A stretch of DNA of 64,000 nucleotides from Locusta migratoria. Taxonomy: Eukaryota > Arthropoda > Insecta > Orthoptera > Acrididae. Below the pieces are notes generated by a model. The model saw nothing but the letters and a program-made list of their open reading frames with translations, had not been told where the DNA came from and did not search any database. This document shows positions 9,897-21,519 of the stretch, piece by piece. Each line of letters begins with the position of its first letter. Positions within the stretch are counted from its first letter, which is position 1. The translations under genes and the position numbers were made by a program. The DNA is taken from assembly GCA_026315105.1 (NCBI GenBank), contig CM048746.1:639027398-639091397 (forward strand), in the 5' to 3' direction.

Positions 9897-12360
9897 GCGT
9901 GATATCTTTAACGGCTCAAGCAGCAAGCGCATGAAGCTGCTAGGTCGGGGAACTTCTCCCTTCACCTGCATGCGCAGACCACGTCGCTCAGCCGTCACTA
10001 AGAGCGGACGAACTAAAAGAACGAACTAGTTCGCGGCTCCCGATCGCAAACTATTACGCGCAAGTCTAGTTAAAAGATAATATTTGAGTATTATTTTGTT
10101 CTAATAGGTTATAATGTATTGTATTTATTTTCTTTTATTGCTTTTGATTCTCGGCTTGCTCAGTATGGGTTAAATTTTACTTAAAGTCTCTGATTTGTAC
10201 GAGTATTTTTACAACACAGTTTCAATTAACTAATGGTAAAATATGTTTACATTTTTAATTTGTTAGTAGTTATTTGACATGCTACGTGTAACCAAACACC
10301 TGCAACGAACCTCGGGTAGTTTTGTTTAATGATCTTAAAAATTTTATTTCGCTGTCCACGGTTTGATATCAACACACCACAATGAAAGATAAATGAAATT
10401 TCCCTGACATGGAAACTGATTCACTATAATTGCATTCTAAAATCTGTCTATTCAGAAAATTATTAAATGTGATAATTATTTCATCCTTCTCATCTAGTCA
10501 CTGTTCAGAGTTAATAATACGTCACAATCTGCACTTCTTCATACCATACCTTTGTCGTAGAAATATCTTTACCACTATTTCTTTATATATATAAGTTAAC
10601 TGTCGCATTCAGACGACCTGAAATAGTATTAGTAAATCATTAATAGTTTCGTTAGCACCGAAACCTGATTTATATAGATTACTGTTTTTATTTATGCCAC
10701 GTAATGGCTGCAGGATGTTGCAATCCAGGTCGATGGCTGCTCGCTGCGACAACTGCTAACGTTGTTTCTAAAAGAAATCTCTTGAAAATGGGTTAAAATC
10801 TTCCAACACTAATTGAAGTTAACACCCGTAATATTTTTAATACCTATGATTTTTATTTTTTAATGTTACACACCTTTTTATAAATGATTCCATAAATATC
10901 AATCCATAATTTTCAATAGAATATCAATATAATTTCATAAATATAAAAAATAACAATCTAATGACGCCTGATGTAAAATTATACTTTCTCTCATACGTCC
11001 TACAACATTGACAATGAGACAAACAAGAAGAACAAGAACAAAGATAACAATTTCTTGGGAAACATACATTTAGATACCAATTGTAACAAAGATGTTAATA
11101 GTTTTATTATAATTACATCGTAGTCGTTGTGTGTTAATGAACTAGTTCGTTCTTTTAGTTCGTCCGCTCCCAGTGACGGTTGAGCGGTGTGGTCTGCGCA
11201 TGCAGGTGGAGGGAGAAGTTCCCCCACCAAGCTGCTTCATGCGCTTGCTACCTGAAATGCTAAAGATATCACGCAAACCAAAAGAAACAGTTTGTGGATA
11301 ATTTCTCGCGTTTAAATTTAGAGTTATATCTATATCTTGGCATTATGGAATTTAGTAGTCAGATATTGCTGAGTGCAGAATACTTCAAAACAGAAATTTT
11401 GTAGCACTGAACTATGTAATTTAGCAGGCAGACGCTCACCTCGAAATGGCTCTCATCAGCAGAAGGCAAACACGTGATTTTTTAATTCTGCTGCGCGTCC
11501 TCTCGCTATTGCCCGTTGGTCTTCGGAAAAGAATCCAACGAACTAAGAAGCGAGATACGTTTGGCATAATAGTTCGCGACCGGTAACGCATGTTTTAGTT
11601 CGCGATCGATTGCACATATTTTAGTTCGCGACCGATTGCACATGTTTTAGTTCGCGCTATTTTAGTTCATGACCGGTAGCTCTCCCTTTAGTTCCGACGC
11701 AAAGGAGGTCGCTCTTTTTAGTTCGTCCGCCCTTTTTTGGCTCTTGCTACCTCTACTAAAAGAGCTCTTTCTTTTGTTATGACAGCTTTGTTATATAATG
11801 ATCAGTGTTGCCCAAGCGTGTGCTATTGTCCATATTTTTGGGCAATTAGACATCAAATACTTAAGTAAATAAACCAGTTATTATTTAGACACTGCTGAAT
11901 ACCTCTGAAAAGAAAATTTGTGGCAGTGAACTATGAAACAATAGCTGAGCTGCATCTCAGCTCGAAATGAGGGCAACTTGCTGAAAGAAATTACGCGATT
12001 CTGCGCGCTCTCGCGTTCTCTTGCTGTTCCTCGTTAGTCTTCGGAAAAGGAGCGGACGAACTAAGAAGCAAGGGATCTGCGAACTACGTTCGCGTAGTTA
12101 GTCTGTGGGAGCGCTCTTCCGAACTAGTTCGTTCGCGAACTACACAAGACTACTTTGCTGGCATCTCCTGTTCACACAAGTGGCGCATTTCAAACAGTCT
12201 TTCATTACAAACACAATTTTATTGCCACAAAGTAATCAAATCGGAATGACTTTACACCTATCATCAACCAGCTTTCGAATTCCGGACCACCTGCAGTTTC
12301 AACGTGACAGTATGTTAAATTACTATGTAAAACAAGTTTTCTTATAATACAAGATGCTTC

Positions 12361-15345
12361 CATAAAATATTCTCGGTTTACAAGACGCGTCATGTCGGAT
12401 AAAGTCCTCGAGCTTTCGATGGTAAGCTTCGCCATCGTCATCAGGAGTAACTTCACTGACTGCCGCTGTTCGACTCACTGGATTGACATGCCAACTTGGC
12501 TTCCTGTTGGAGCAGGTTAAACATTTGAATGTTGTTCCTCCAGTTCCTTTTTTATCTGGTGAATTTTGCTTTATTTTAATTTTTGGATTTGCCTGGGGCA
12601 CAGAATAGGGAGCATACAGAACGGAAAGCTGGGGGCGGCGCCTTTGATCTGTGTGTTACCAAGCGTTGCGCTCGACGCCATATTGAAAAGCAGTAAACGA
12701 GGAACTATAGCCACTCAGTACTTTGGCTGGAAATGGACTTTTTACGAACTGCAGCTAATCTCACCGACTTTTACGAAAGGAAACGGCTTTTAATTATGCT
12801 CTCATCTGTTTTGCGCCCTCTTCTTGCACCTAACTGTAATCCAATGAAAAAAAAATAGGCCTAAATTTAAATACAACTACGAAAATGTACGGTGGAATCG
12901 ATGATCGTTTTATTTGGTGCTTATCTCTTGAAAAATCGCAAATAACGTAGAGTTATGTTTGGGAAATTAGTTATAAACAAGAAAGTGACTTTACAACTGC
13001 CAAGTTTTATTTGACACGAAAAAATTCGCACAAAATATTGAGTCAGACTTAGCAGTGCAACGTGATTACACAGAACTAATGACGTCTGGGCATATATTAG
13101 AGCTGTATTTGCTTTACGAATATCATTAATTTACCGATCGGAGAAGTGCATATAGAGGAATCTGTCAACCACAGAGCACGAACAGCATAAAATAATTATT
13201 CCCCTTAACCTATTTGTTTGAGTATCCAAAGAGCATTTGTTGCCAACATTATCACACTACGCCTCCAATGCCGTAAGTAAAATTTTACCTGCCTACTTAT
13301 GCACTATTCTTTGTCATTCATTTTATATTACTCCCTGCAACGTTAAACTTATAAAATGTAAATGTACTTCAACATTTTGATGCTGTTGAACTGCTGCAGC
13401 AACAGCAACAGCGAGAGTTATCGTCAAGAGAAGAAGCAAGGCTACTTTTAATAATTATGCACACATTGCTCTCATTCGAAACTGATAACATTTAACTTTC
13501 ACTACACATATACCGACGTTCACTCACTGCTCAGCAACTTTTGGGAAGTTGAAGAAACTTATATCCTTATTTGTATTCGAATTATTGCGGTAATTATGTG
13601 CTAACCACCATCGGCCGCCTTTTCTTTTATTGCAGCTCATAATAAAAACGGAACAGCTCCAACTACTGACACACAGTTCTTTCTTTTCACTGCACTGCAC
13701 TGTACTAAATACTTGTTTACTTTTATGCGATTCAGGCTGTTAAAATACACAATTAACAAACAAAGCCGGCGCATTACCACGCCACAGAGTAGGGAGCGAC
13801 CACGCGTTTACTGCTTTTCAAGATGGCCGATTCCGCGCATGCGCACTAAATTTTGGACGACAGACTGCAGTGGGAGTTTCCTTTCTGTATACTCCTTATT
13901 CTGTGCCTGGGGGTGGTGTAGTGTTACCTCTCTGGCTGCGAGTATAGCTCTCTGAGCTCATTCTCGCAACTTGTGAAGCCAACGTGTTGTTGGCCTGTGG
14001 TGCACCTGCTTCCCAAGTGCTTTTACGGCTGTTTTCTGACTTTTCGGTGGATTCGTAGAAGTCTGTAGCTGGTTTCTTAAATCTACTATTTAACATTTTT
14101 ATCGCCGTGTCTTCATGTAGCTGTGTGGTGGAGTACTCTCTAGGGAGCCATAGAGCTGTCTTGAGGGCTCTATTCTGTACTTTTTGTAGCTTGTCTATTA
14201 AGGTTCGAGCTGCATGCCATATACTGGGGCTGCATAATCCAGTAATGGTCTGACTAGTGATATGTACATTGTGAGTCCTTGGTCGGGCGGTAGTGTTGAT
14301 CGCGTTGGTCCAGTGTAACCCCTAGGTATTTTCCCGTCTTACTCCATGGAATTGGATTATTCATAATCGTAATGGGAGGGTGCTCGGGTATTTTCCTCCT
14401 GGTGAAGATGACTGCCTGCCTCTTCGTTGCATTACACTTTAGCCTCAATTTTGTGGACCATGAGCCAAGCGCATCGCATCCTAGCTGGAGACGGTGGCGC
14501 ATCATTTCCGCATTCAAACTAGGCATGTCCGTTGTGTAAAGGGAGTACAGCAGAGGTCCCAGTACCGACCCCTGTGATACTCCCGCACTTATAGGGACTT
14601 TCCGTTCCTCGCTCTGACGTGGAATGTCCTTCGCTGTAGGTATGAGTGGAGGAGTGCTCCGTGTGACGTGGGGATTCCATATGTGAATGACTTGTATATC
14701 AACCCGTCATGCCACACTAAGTCGAAGGCCTTGAAACGTCGAGCAGCACCGCCCCGACGTACTCCCGGGTCTCCAGTGCCCTCATTTCTTCCTCCACCAG
14801 CCGCAGTAGTTGGTGGGTAGTGGAATGGCTGCTGCGGAAACCGAAACGCTCGTCAGGGATGATGTCCTCCTCACCGACATGTTGCAGTAGCCGCTTTGCA
14901 TACAGTCTCTCGAACACCTTGGAGAGAGAGGGAAGAAGGCTGATTGGTCGATAGCTGGAGACTTGGCGGGGATCGTTGTTAGATTTGGGGATCGCTACAA
15001 CTTCTGCATGTTTCCATGCAGATAAGTTCCGGATTTAATGATGGAGTTGAAAATGTTGGTTATGGGCCTATGAACGGTTGGAGGAAGGATTTTTAGGAGG
15101 GTGTTATCAATGTTATCATTCCCTCCTGCTCTTTTGGTGTTGAGTACCTTAACCTGGGCGGCCACTGCCTCCTTGGTGAAGGGTTGGACTGCCAGTGTTG
15201 GCAAGGCGTCCTGCTTATATAGCTGCAGCGTTGCGTCTGGAAGTTTCTGGAGGGCCGGAGAGCGCCTGCGCGGGTAGCCAGCGCGGACCGATGGGCCGCG
15301 GTACCGCGTGACGTCACGTCGAGCGTACAGCCTGCGCCACATTTG
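12361..15345 (-). mobile_element. Jockey-like LINE, interrupted and internally deleted
   Basis: Minus-strand frames give the RT N-terminus (NTKRAGGNDNIDNTLLKILP, 14995-15342), VFERLYAKRLLQHVGEEDII and HSTTHQLLRLVEEEM (14717-14960), then LGSWSTKLRLKCNATKRQAV and GKYLGVTLD (14254-14526), with the ORF2 C-terminus near 13896-14096. These blocks match the Jockey clade. Several frameshifts occur. The segment that should hold the FADD catalytic motif, between TDMP and MRHRLQ near 14515, is deleted, so the RT is dead. The 3' part continues at 12361-12598 beyond an inserted DNA element (12599-13905). The exact 3' end is uncertain. Confidence 0.75.
12599..13905. mobile_element. non-autonomous inverted-repeat DNA transposon (hAT-like?)
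   Basis: Terminal inverted repeats begin CACAGAATA(G/A)GGAG(C/T)ATACAGAA at 12599 and end as the reverse complement at 13905. A second matching block, TTGAAAAGCAGTAAACG, lies about 80 bp inside each end (12684-12700 and 13804-13822), with a diverged stretch between. The direct repeat cctgggg abuts both ends (12592-12598 and 13906-13912). A 7-8 bp TSD and a CA-start inverted repeat suggest a hAT-like mobiliser. The interior is AT-rich and non-coding. It is inserted in the 3' part of a Jockey-like LINE. The superfamily is inferred only. Confidence 0.65.
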
Positions 15346-15889
15346 AACCTGGCGCTCTCGCTTCCCTATTAGCGCTACACCTCTGTTTCCGCTCTACGTC
15401 AAAGGACACGATACAACATGCAGTCTTTAAATATATTATGACAGAATGTCTCTTTTCTTATATTTATAGTTAAGAGGGGGGAGGCGAAGAAAGCGTAATC
15501 GCCCCAAAGATCCCCTTAAAGTGTGGCAATGGGGCTATAAGAATCTTAGTTCTATACTAACTATTATTGTCTGATTTGGGGTAATTGGTCATCTTGGGAA
15601 ACATGTTAATTCCATCAGAAAATAAAAACAAGACCTTACAAGAATACTGTAGTTGAGTTATCGACAACTTGAGTGAACCCATATACAATGATTGAGAGTG
15701 AAATTCAGATTATCGAGTAACTCAATATTTATTAAAGAACAGGAATTACAATTATGCAAATAAAGATAATAAACGCAGTTTCAGTTATAAATACTTAAGT
15801 AAGTTGTATTACCTTATGTGCAACTAACAAAAGTTAGTAAATGTTTGAAAAGTCACTCAAATCATCAGTAAAACTAATCATATCAATAT
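15346..15889. other. unassigned AT-rich sequence
   Basis: No gene. A G-rich stretch at 15470-15600 contains phrases (GGGGTAATTGGTCAT) that recur in altered form near 16430-16540, which suggests a shared element flanking the possible pogo-like remnant. Confidence 0.35.
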
Positions 15890-16290
15890 AGCAGAGCTGC
15901 TTTTAACAGGCACTGACAGATTTCTTAGTATATCCTTTTTGATAATGTATGCCTCTTCATCTCTTTCCATAAACTTCAAGGTTTGGAAGTGTCATTTGAA
16001 AAACATGACTTCATATCCAGCATTTGGTTTGTAACTTTTGCAATGTAAAGCCTGAAATTTACTTTTGATTTTCCCATAATCACAACACAGTATTCACCCA
16101 CTTGTATTGAATTCACATCTTGTTTATTTATTTATTCGTCAGAATAACATAAAAGCATGATCGTCATCACTGTCACATACAGAAAACTGGTCACGTTTCC
16201 ACTTGTCTCTTCATCAGTATTATTATATTTCTTCTTTTTAGTTTTGCTGCTGGAACTGGGCTTAGAAATATTCATCTTCGCCATGTTTTT
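15890..16290 (-). pseudogene. possible pogo/Tigger-type transposase C-terminal remnant
   Basis: The minus strand encodes a lysine- and serine-rich stretch (SKTKKKKYNN, then an acidic segment in another frame), followed by IQVGEYCVVIMGKSK, VNFRLYIAKVT and, after a frameshift, RDEEAYIIKKDILRNL. A basic/acidic tail followed by a 'VGEY.VV...K....YIAKV' block and an acidic 'I...DI' block is seen at the C-terminus of some DDE_1 (pogo/Tigger-like) transposase genes. The catalytic domain was not found. The call is tentative. Confidence 0.3.
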
Positions 16291-19146
16291 TTTTTTTTAT
16301 CTTCTCTTGCAGTCTGTTTGATTGACTTTCTCTTAATTCCCCCTTGCTTTTTTATATTTCTCTCATTAATAGATTAATTGACTACAGTAGTGAATTAAAC
16401 AGAAGCAATAATAATTAATGTACTTGTGGTGAATGGGTGAGCTTGGAGTAAATGGGTCCCAGGCATGCCCAAATACCCCAAGGACCTGGTCCACTTATCC
16501 CAGTTATGAATAATTTTGGGGGTAACTGGGCCACCATGCCAAACTTATAAAATAAATTTGAAAACATATTTCCAGTAACGTTTCTACATTATGCTAAAGT
16601 ACTTGTAACAGTGATAATACTTACAGTAAACTTGTAGGTAATTCTTAAAGTCTGGATGACATGTTGTTACAGAAATCCAGCAGTACAAAATGGAAAAAAC
16701 TGCCACAAAAACACACAACAATTATACAGCTGAGACTATTTGTTTAAGGTAGATGCCATTGTTCTTGTGTTGCAAACCACGTAAAGTGAAATTACTGTCA
16801 CAAATTTCATGATAAAAAATATAAAAAAACAATTAAAAACACACAAGAGTTATCACCTGAGTCCAGATACCCAAAGTGAACAAGCACTTTGAAAGTAGCT
16901 TATAATTTTTTCTAAGCATGATTTTGGGCGGTTGAGATCTGCAAATGTAAGTGAAAACGCTCATTGCTGCTCTAAATTATTTTATGTGTGGCCACAGTAC
17001 TTGCAGAATATAAATTTATCTAACTGCTCACTCCTTAAGGAAGCAGCCAACGTTTAAACAAACACAAAATTAATGTTAACAAATAAATGAATAGATAATT
17101 AAACATGGGATGGGGAGCATGAAATAATAAATCAGAGGTTTTTATACTTTAAAATCATAATCTATTCATTAAAAAACTATCATATAAATGTGGAGAGACC
17201 AAATTAAGCACACACCTTGTACAAAAGTGAATTAAATCATAAAATTAATGACCATAATAAAACATTTTCTGTCCTTTATGAATATGGAGGTAACGTGGGA
17301 GGTAATTTGCAAATACACAGTGGGTAGATGAAAGCACATTCATTCTTTCACAGACACATTCATAATGCTTGCAGTACATTACAATGTGGGAACACTTGAT
17401 AGCAGTGGCAAAATGAAGCTTCGGCGGCATTTTTACGAGATGGCACTATGCACTATGCACCAAACGAAATCATGTGTGGGGAGGCAGCGGTATACTGTTC
17501 TTAAGTATCACGTAGTGTGCGACCACACCGAAATACATAAAATTTAAAAACTGAAATTAATTTAGGATGAGCAAGTAAATCACACCCGAGAATTTGTGTA
17601 TAAAAAAGCTAGTATTAATAAAAGCATGGATGAGAGCCGAAGTAACAACCATTACGAGAGCACGTGTTGCAATCGGTCATACCGGACAGGAAAGATGGGA
17701 TCAAAGTACAAAATGTGTGAAATATTTAGCATACTCATGGATATAGACGCTATGTGAAAAGTTAGTTAAAGCAGCAAGGAAATGCAAATACTAAATTCAC
17801 ACTGTATTACTCCAGTTCTGTAAATTAAGAAACACTTCAGCTCGCATAGAGAAATAATTACTTAAGTAAACTATCACTGAAAAACCAAGACTGCCTTCTC
17901 ACAAAGACAGCAAAGTTCTAACAGCATGCCTTCCCCTCAGCATGATTCAGCAAAGTATTTACTTCCAAGGCTGCAGCAAGAGTGTGGCTCTCAAGCAATG
18001 GGAAAAACCTTCCCCCACAAGACACCGAATGTAGAGCGCTTTAAAAACGACGCAGAGTGCGTTCAGAGCCTCCTGTGTACCAATCCTTGCTACCTAGCGA
18101 ATACAATTCCCTCTACATCCGCTCCAGAGAGGTCTCCTCTCACCTCTTTCATTCAAGATTAGGATGGTTCGACACTAAGAACATGGCCACGTCGCCATCT
18201 TGCCAAGTAAGCTTGTCTCTGGTCAGCCAGCATACGCCAGCGCAGACGACAAGCGAAGCCATGCGTTCTTAACTACATCAAAACGAGGCCTAGAACGTGA
18301 GGCGGCGACTGTAAGCCATTGCGCAGCAGTCAGTCAATATTAAAAGCAACCTTCCACATTCATACGAACACACAAGTTCAATCACGCAGGTGGAAACTTA
18401 TATAAACATGGGGTATTGATCAATAATGAAAAGAATAAAATAATTAACACACAAACAGACAACATTAATAGTGCAGAAACACTTTAGCTTAATGAATAAA
18501 TCAAAATGGAACCCGACCACACATTCAGTGGACGTGTTTGAACGCGTACTTTTCCTATTACAGCAGGGACATAGATAATTCATTCTTCCAAGCAGGTGTA
18601 GTGGGACAAGATAGTCGTACTACATTTTCCTATGTCAGCCCTGTATTGTAGTTGTAAATAGGAGAAACGAAACTTCTTATTTAAAATTTATACATATTTG
18701 ATGTTCAGGTAAGTATTGTTATTTTATAATATGATTCTTTAAATATTTTATTTTCTGTATGATACAAGTATGATAGAGGCGCCGCAATCAACAAGGGCAG
18801 CGTCGTCGCCGCCGCAGCCAACCTTGAAGTATGTGACCGCTAGCAGAATTTGACCGACGGCTACGGGGCTACGAATGCAGCTGCGCCTTCTTTATTGCCG
18901 CGCGTCAATCGTTTCAAAGAAGAAAGGAAAAGAACATTGAGTGATTACATTGTTGTTTGAGATTCAGTCCAAGCTGGTTGTACAGGTTCAAGTCTCTTGC
19001 TAAACTGACTTTGTATTTGTATGAAGAAGAATAAATATATGTTAATATTGAAAAGTATCTTGCATTTATGAAGAGTTATTTGTGATCAAGAATATATTAT
19101 AGCAAGAGTAATTTGATTTTTGTGAAGAACCTACTTATTTCAGAAA
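16291..19146. other. unassigned AT-rich sequence
   Basis: No supportable coding region. The stretch 17900-18300 is less AT-rich and could be an old LTR or other repeat. GC-rich triplet-like sequence lies at 18780-18900. Nothing was assigned. Confidence 0.4.
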
Positions 19147-19160
19147 ACAATTTAAATTCT

Positions 19161-20260
19161 TTCCAAGACTTTCCCGGCGATTTGTTGTCATCTCGTAAAA
19201 TCGGGTGTACTGCCGGTGGTCCGCGTCTTCCCAACACGATATTTCGACGTCGTAACTCGGCGTCTTCATCAGGTGTTCCCTGGGACTGTTTGGCGAGCTG
19301 ACCTCGTCCCATATTTATGCCTGGGCGGTGTGTGGTGCTCCCTATGCCGTCCGCGCCCGCTGCGTCCGTTTCTGTCGGTGGTATCAGTCTCTAGGCGCTT
19401 CCTCTTCGGTCCGCGCCCGTTGCGGCTCTCTTCTGAGGTAGCGGACGTCCCAATTGGGTCCGCGCCCGATAGGCGCGATCCTAGCACTATCATGGCTCTG
19501 TTGAACCTCCTTATGCTGTCCGCGACCGCAGCGAGTTTCTCTCGTCGCCGAGCCATAATCCTGGCCTTCTGAACCCGGTATGCGCATTTGAGGTGCGCTT
19601 CCTGTTGCATCCGGTTGTTGTTGGAGCTGCATATTATGATGGCCATCCTCCAAGGAGCTTGCTGCTGGAACTACTACAGAAACAACGGAAGAAAGTTCCA
19701 TCCTCCAGTAATGAACTACAGACGTCCAAGGGCGTAAGTAACGGAACAGAACGACATACGCGATACCAGGCAGCAGCAAGCTCCTTGGAGGATGGCCATC
19801 ATAATATGCAGCTCCAACAACAACCGGATGCCACAGGAAGCGCACCTCACAGTCGCATACCGGTTTCAGAAGGCCAGGACAATGGCTCGGCCACGAGAGA
19901 AACTCTCCTCGGTCGCGGAAAGCATAAAGAGGTTCAACAGAGCCATGATAGTGCTAGGATCGCGCCTATCGGGCGCGGACCCAATAGGGAACGCCTTGGA
20001 ACGTCCGCTACCTCAGAAGAGAGCCGCAACGGGCGCGGACCGAAGAGGAAGCGCCTAGAGACTGATACCATCGACAGAAACGGACGCAGCGGGCGCGGAT
20101 GGCATAGGGAGCACCACACACCGCCCAGGCATAAATATGGGACGAGGTCAGCTCGCCAACCAGTCTCAGGGAACACCTGATGAAGACGCCGAGTTACGAC
20201 GTCGAAATATCATGTTGGGAAGACGCGGACCATTGGCAGTACACCCGATTTTACGAGATG
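19161..20260. mobile_element. palindromic Penelope-like terminal element, 14-bp TSD
   Basis: Perfect direct repeats acaatttaaattct at 19147-19160 and 20261-20274 bound the element. Its two arms, about 19185-19668 (minus) and 19766-20260 (plus), are near-identical inverted copies around a ~100-bp centre. Each arm encodes the same peptide (NGRGPKRKRLETDT, then PPRHKYGTRSARQ) and ends in CGTCGAAATATC next to CACCCGATTTTACGAGATGA. The left end carries about 24 extra bases. The C-terminal peptide and ATATTTATG/TTCATCAGG end resemble the terminal part of the Penelope-like element at 26.4-28.5 kb. Inverted terminal copies are known for Penelope-like elements. It lacks RT and endonuclease domains. 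Confidence 0.7.
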
Positions 20261-20274
20261 ACAATTTAAATTCT

Positions 20275-20865
20275 GTTTGAAATTATTACTGACTAGCTTC
20301 GAATGTGATATTATATTGGTATCGAGTGTGAATATGGAAAAAACAGTGTTTAGCAGGCGATGGAATATTAATTTTTTCAGTACAAGTTAGCGACAGCAAA
20401 TATTAGTGCCTGAGTTTGACTTCGATACAATTTTAGTAACGACAACAGACTAGTTTCCTTTCCCCGCTAATTTATCTCTTGTGAACTATTTAAAGGACAT
20501 ATTCCTATATTTTTCTGATTTATATTGTGGTGAGTGACACTCCGGACGAAGTCTAGAAATTTTGCACGGTTAGATTGTGACAGTTGGTGTTGCTAGGGGA
20601 CTGTAAATAACTAATTAACAACGTCCTAGCAACTGATAAAACCTTCCTAGTATCAATATACTCTCATGATTAGCGACTAAAGTTGAACATGAGTAACTGT
20701 ATTAACCATCACAGTTTTCCCGTCCCTGTTCCACCACACAGGGGGGCAGCGGTACAGGAAGTATGCAGCTCAGTATGCAAAACACCTGCAGCTTAACTTA
20801 CAAGCCATTTCAACGCTTATAATTGCAACACAGATTGCACTGTGAGAGAAAAAAATAAATCTATA
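20275..20865. other. unassigned AT-rich sequence
   Basis: No gene or repeat recognised between the Penelope-derived palindrome and the inverted-repeat element starting near 20866. Confidence 0.4.
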
Positions 20866-21335
20866 TACAGGGTGAATCGGAATTCGCTCACTTGGGCTTC
20901 ACGGAGCGATTCCCCACGAGCCACGAGAAACAAAAAGTCTATCAGAAAAGTTCCTCCTGCGCATTTTTTCGGCATAAATGAACGTCGAAGAATGAAATGG
21001 GTCTGTGTTCCATACGGCAGTGTCTTTCAGAATTACACAATTATATTGATTTGTAGAGGATGCAGAAGGCGTCTAGAGGAAAATGAGCGTAGACACCCAC
21101 GGTCGGAGACGTCATGGAACGATGCTACAGACAGTCGTTGTTACTGGAAGGATGTCTAGAGCAGGCGCCGATGCCTGTAACTTGGACTCTCCGTAGCGCC
21201 GTTGACTGGCGTTTCCGGGCAAGGGTTTCCATGCTTGTTTCGTTCCGCGGCACGCCTTCTACACCCACCTAGACGTTTGTCGGCGTTACTGTGTAATTCT
21301 GAAGCACACTGACGTACGTAAGACACACACACACA

Positions 21336-21375
<40 letters not shown>

Positions 21376-21516
21376 ATCACACACATACAAACACGTACCA
21401 ATCTCAGTCTTCGCCGACCATTTACTTCCGGAAATTTTGAGACACATATTTTTTTATTGTTGGAATGTGAGGAATCGCTCCGCGTAGCCTGAGTGTGCGT
21501 ATCTCACTTCACCCTA
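20866..21516. mobile_element. MITE with ~300-bp inverted arms
   Basis: The ends are inverted: left TACAGGGTGAATCGGAATTC and right the complement of TATAGGGTGAAGTGAGATAC. Further matching blocks include the CGGAGCGATTCC region close to each end, and CAGTGT(C/G)TTTCAGAATTACAC, which lies at about 21020 on the plus strand and about 21290 inverted. The element therefore has inverted arms of roughly 300 bp, sits between TA-rich flanks, and encodes no transposase. The CAGGGTG start is common among Tc1/mariner-mobilised elements. The right end directly abuts the next element (21520). Confidence 0.7.
21323..21374. repeat. (CA)n microsatellite
   Basis: An imperfect run of CA dinucleotides, broken by two CATACA interruptions, lies inside the right arm of the MITE. 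It is absent from the left arm, so it expanded after the element formed. Confidence 0.95.
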
Positions 21517-21519
21517 TAT

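Larger units (their letters stand above)
7359..12154. mobile_element. large foldback element with ~0.9-1 kb inverted arms
   Basis: The outer ends match in inverted orientation: left 7359-7436 (TGTAGTTCGCGAACGAAC, then AGTTCGGAAGAGCGCTCCCA) and right about 12075-12154. The left arm resumes at 9117-10033 after a LINE insertion; the right arm covers 11139-12154. Shared landmarks in mirror order include TTAGTTCGTCCGCTCC, a 26-bp tandem block, TAATTCTGCTGCGCG-type sequence, AACTTCTCCC and GAACTAGTTCG at the inner ends. The central spacer 10034-11138 is AT-rich with no coding frame. The layout matches foldback/long-TIR non-autonomous DNA transposons. No TSD was resolved. Arms differ by many substitutions, so the insertion is not recent. 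Confidence 0.8.

Noticed and set aside
21156..21401. Val/Cys-repeat frame on the minus strand
   Set aside because: It is the translation of the (CA)n microsatellite.
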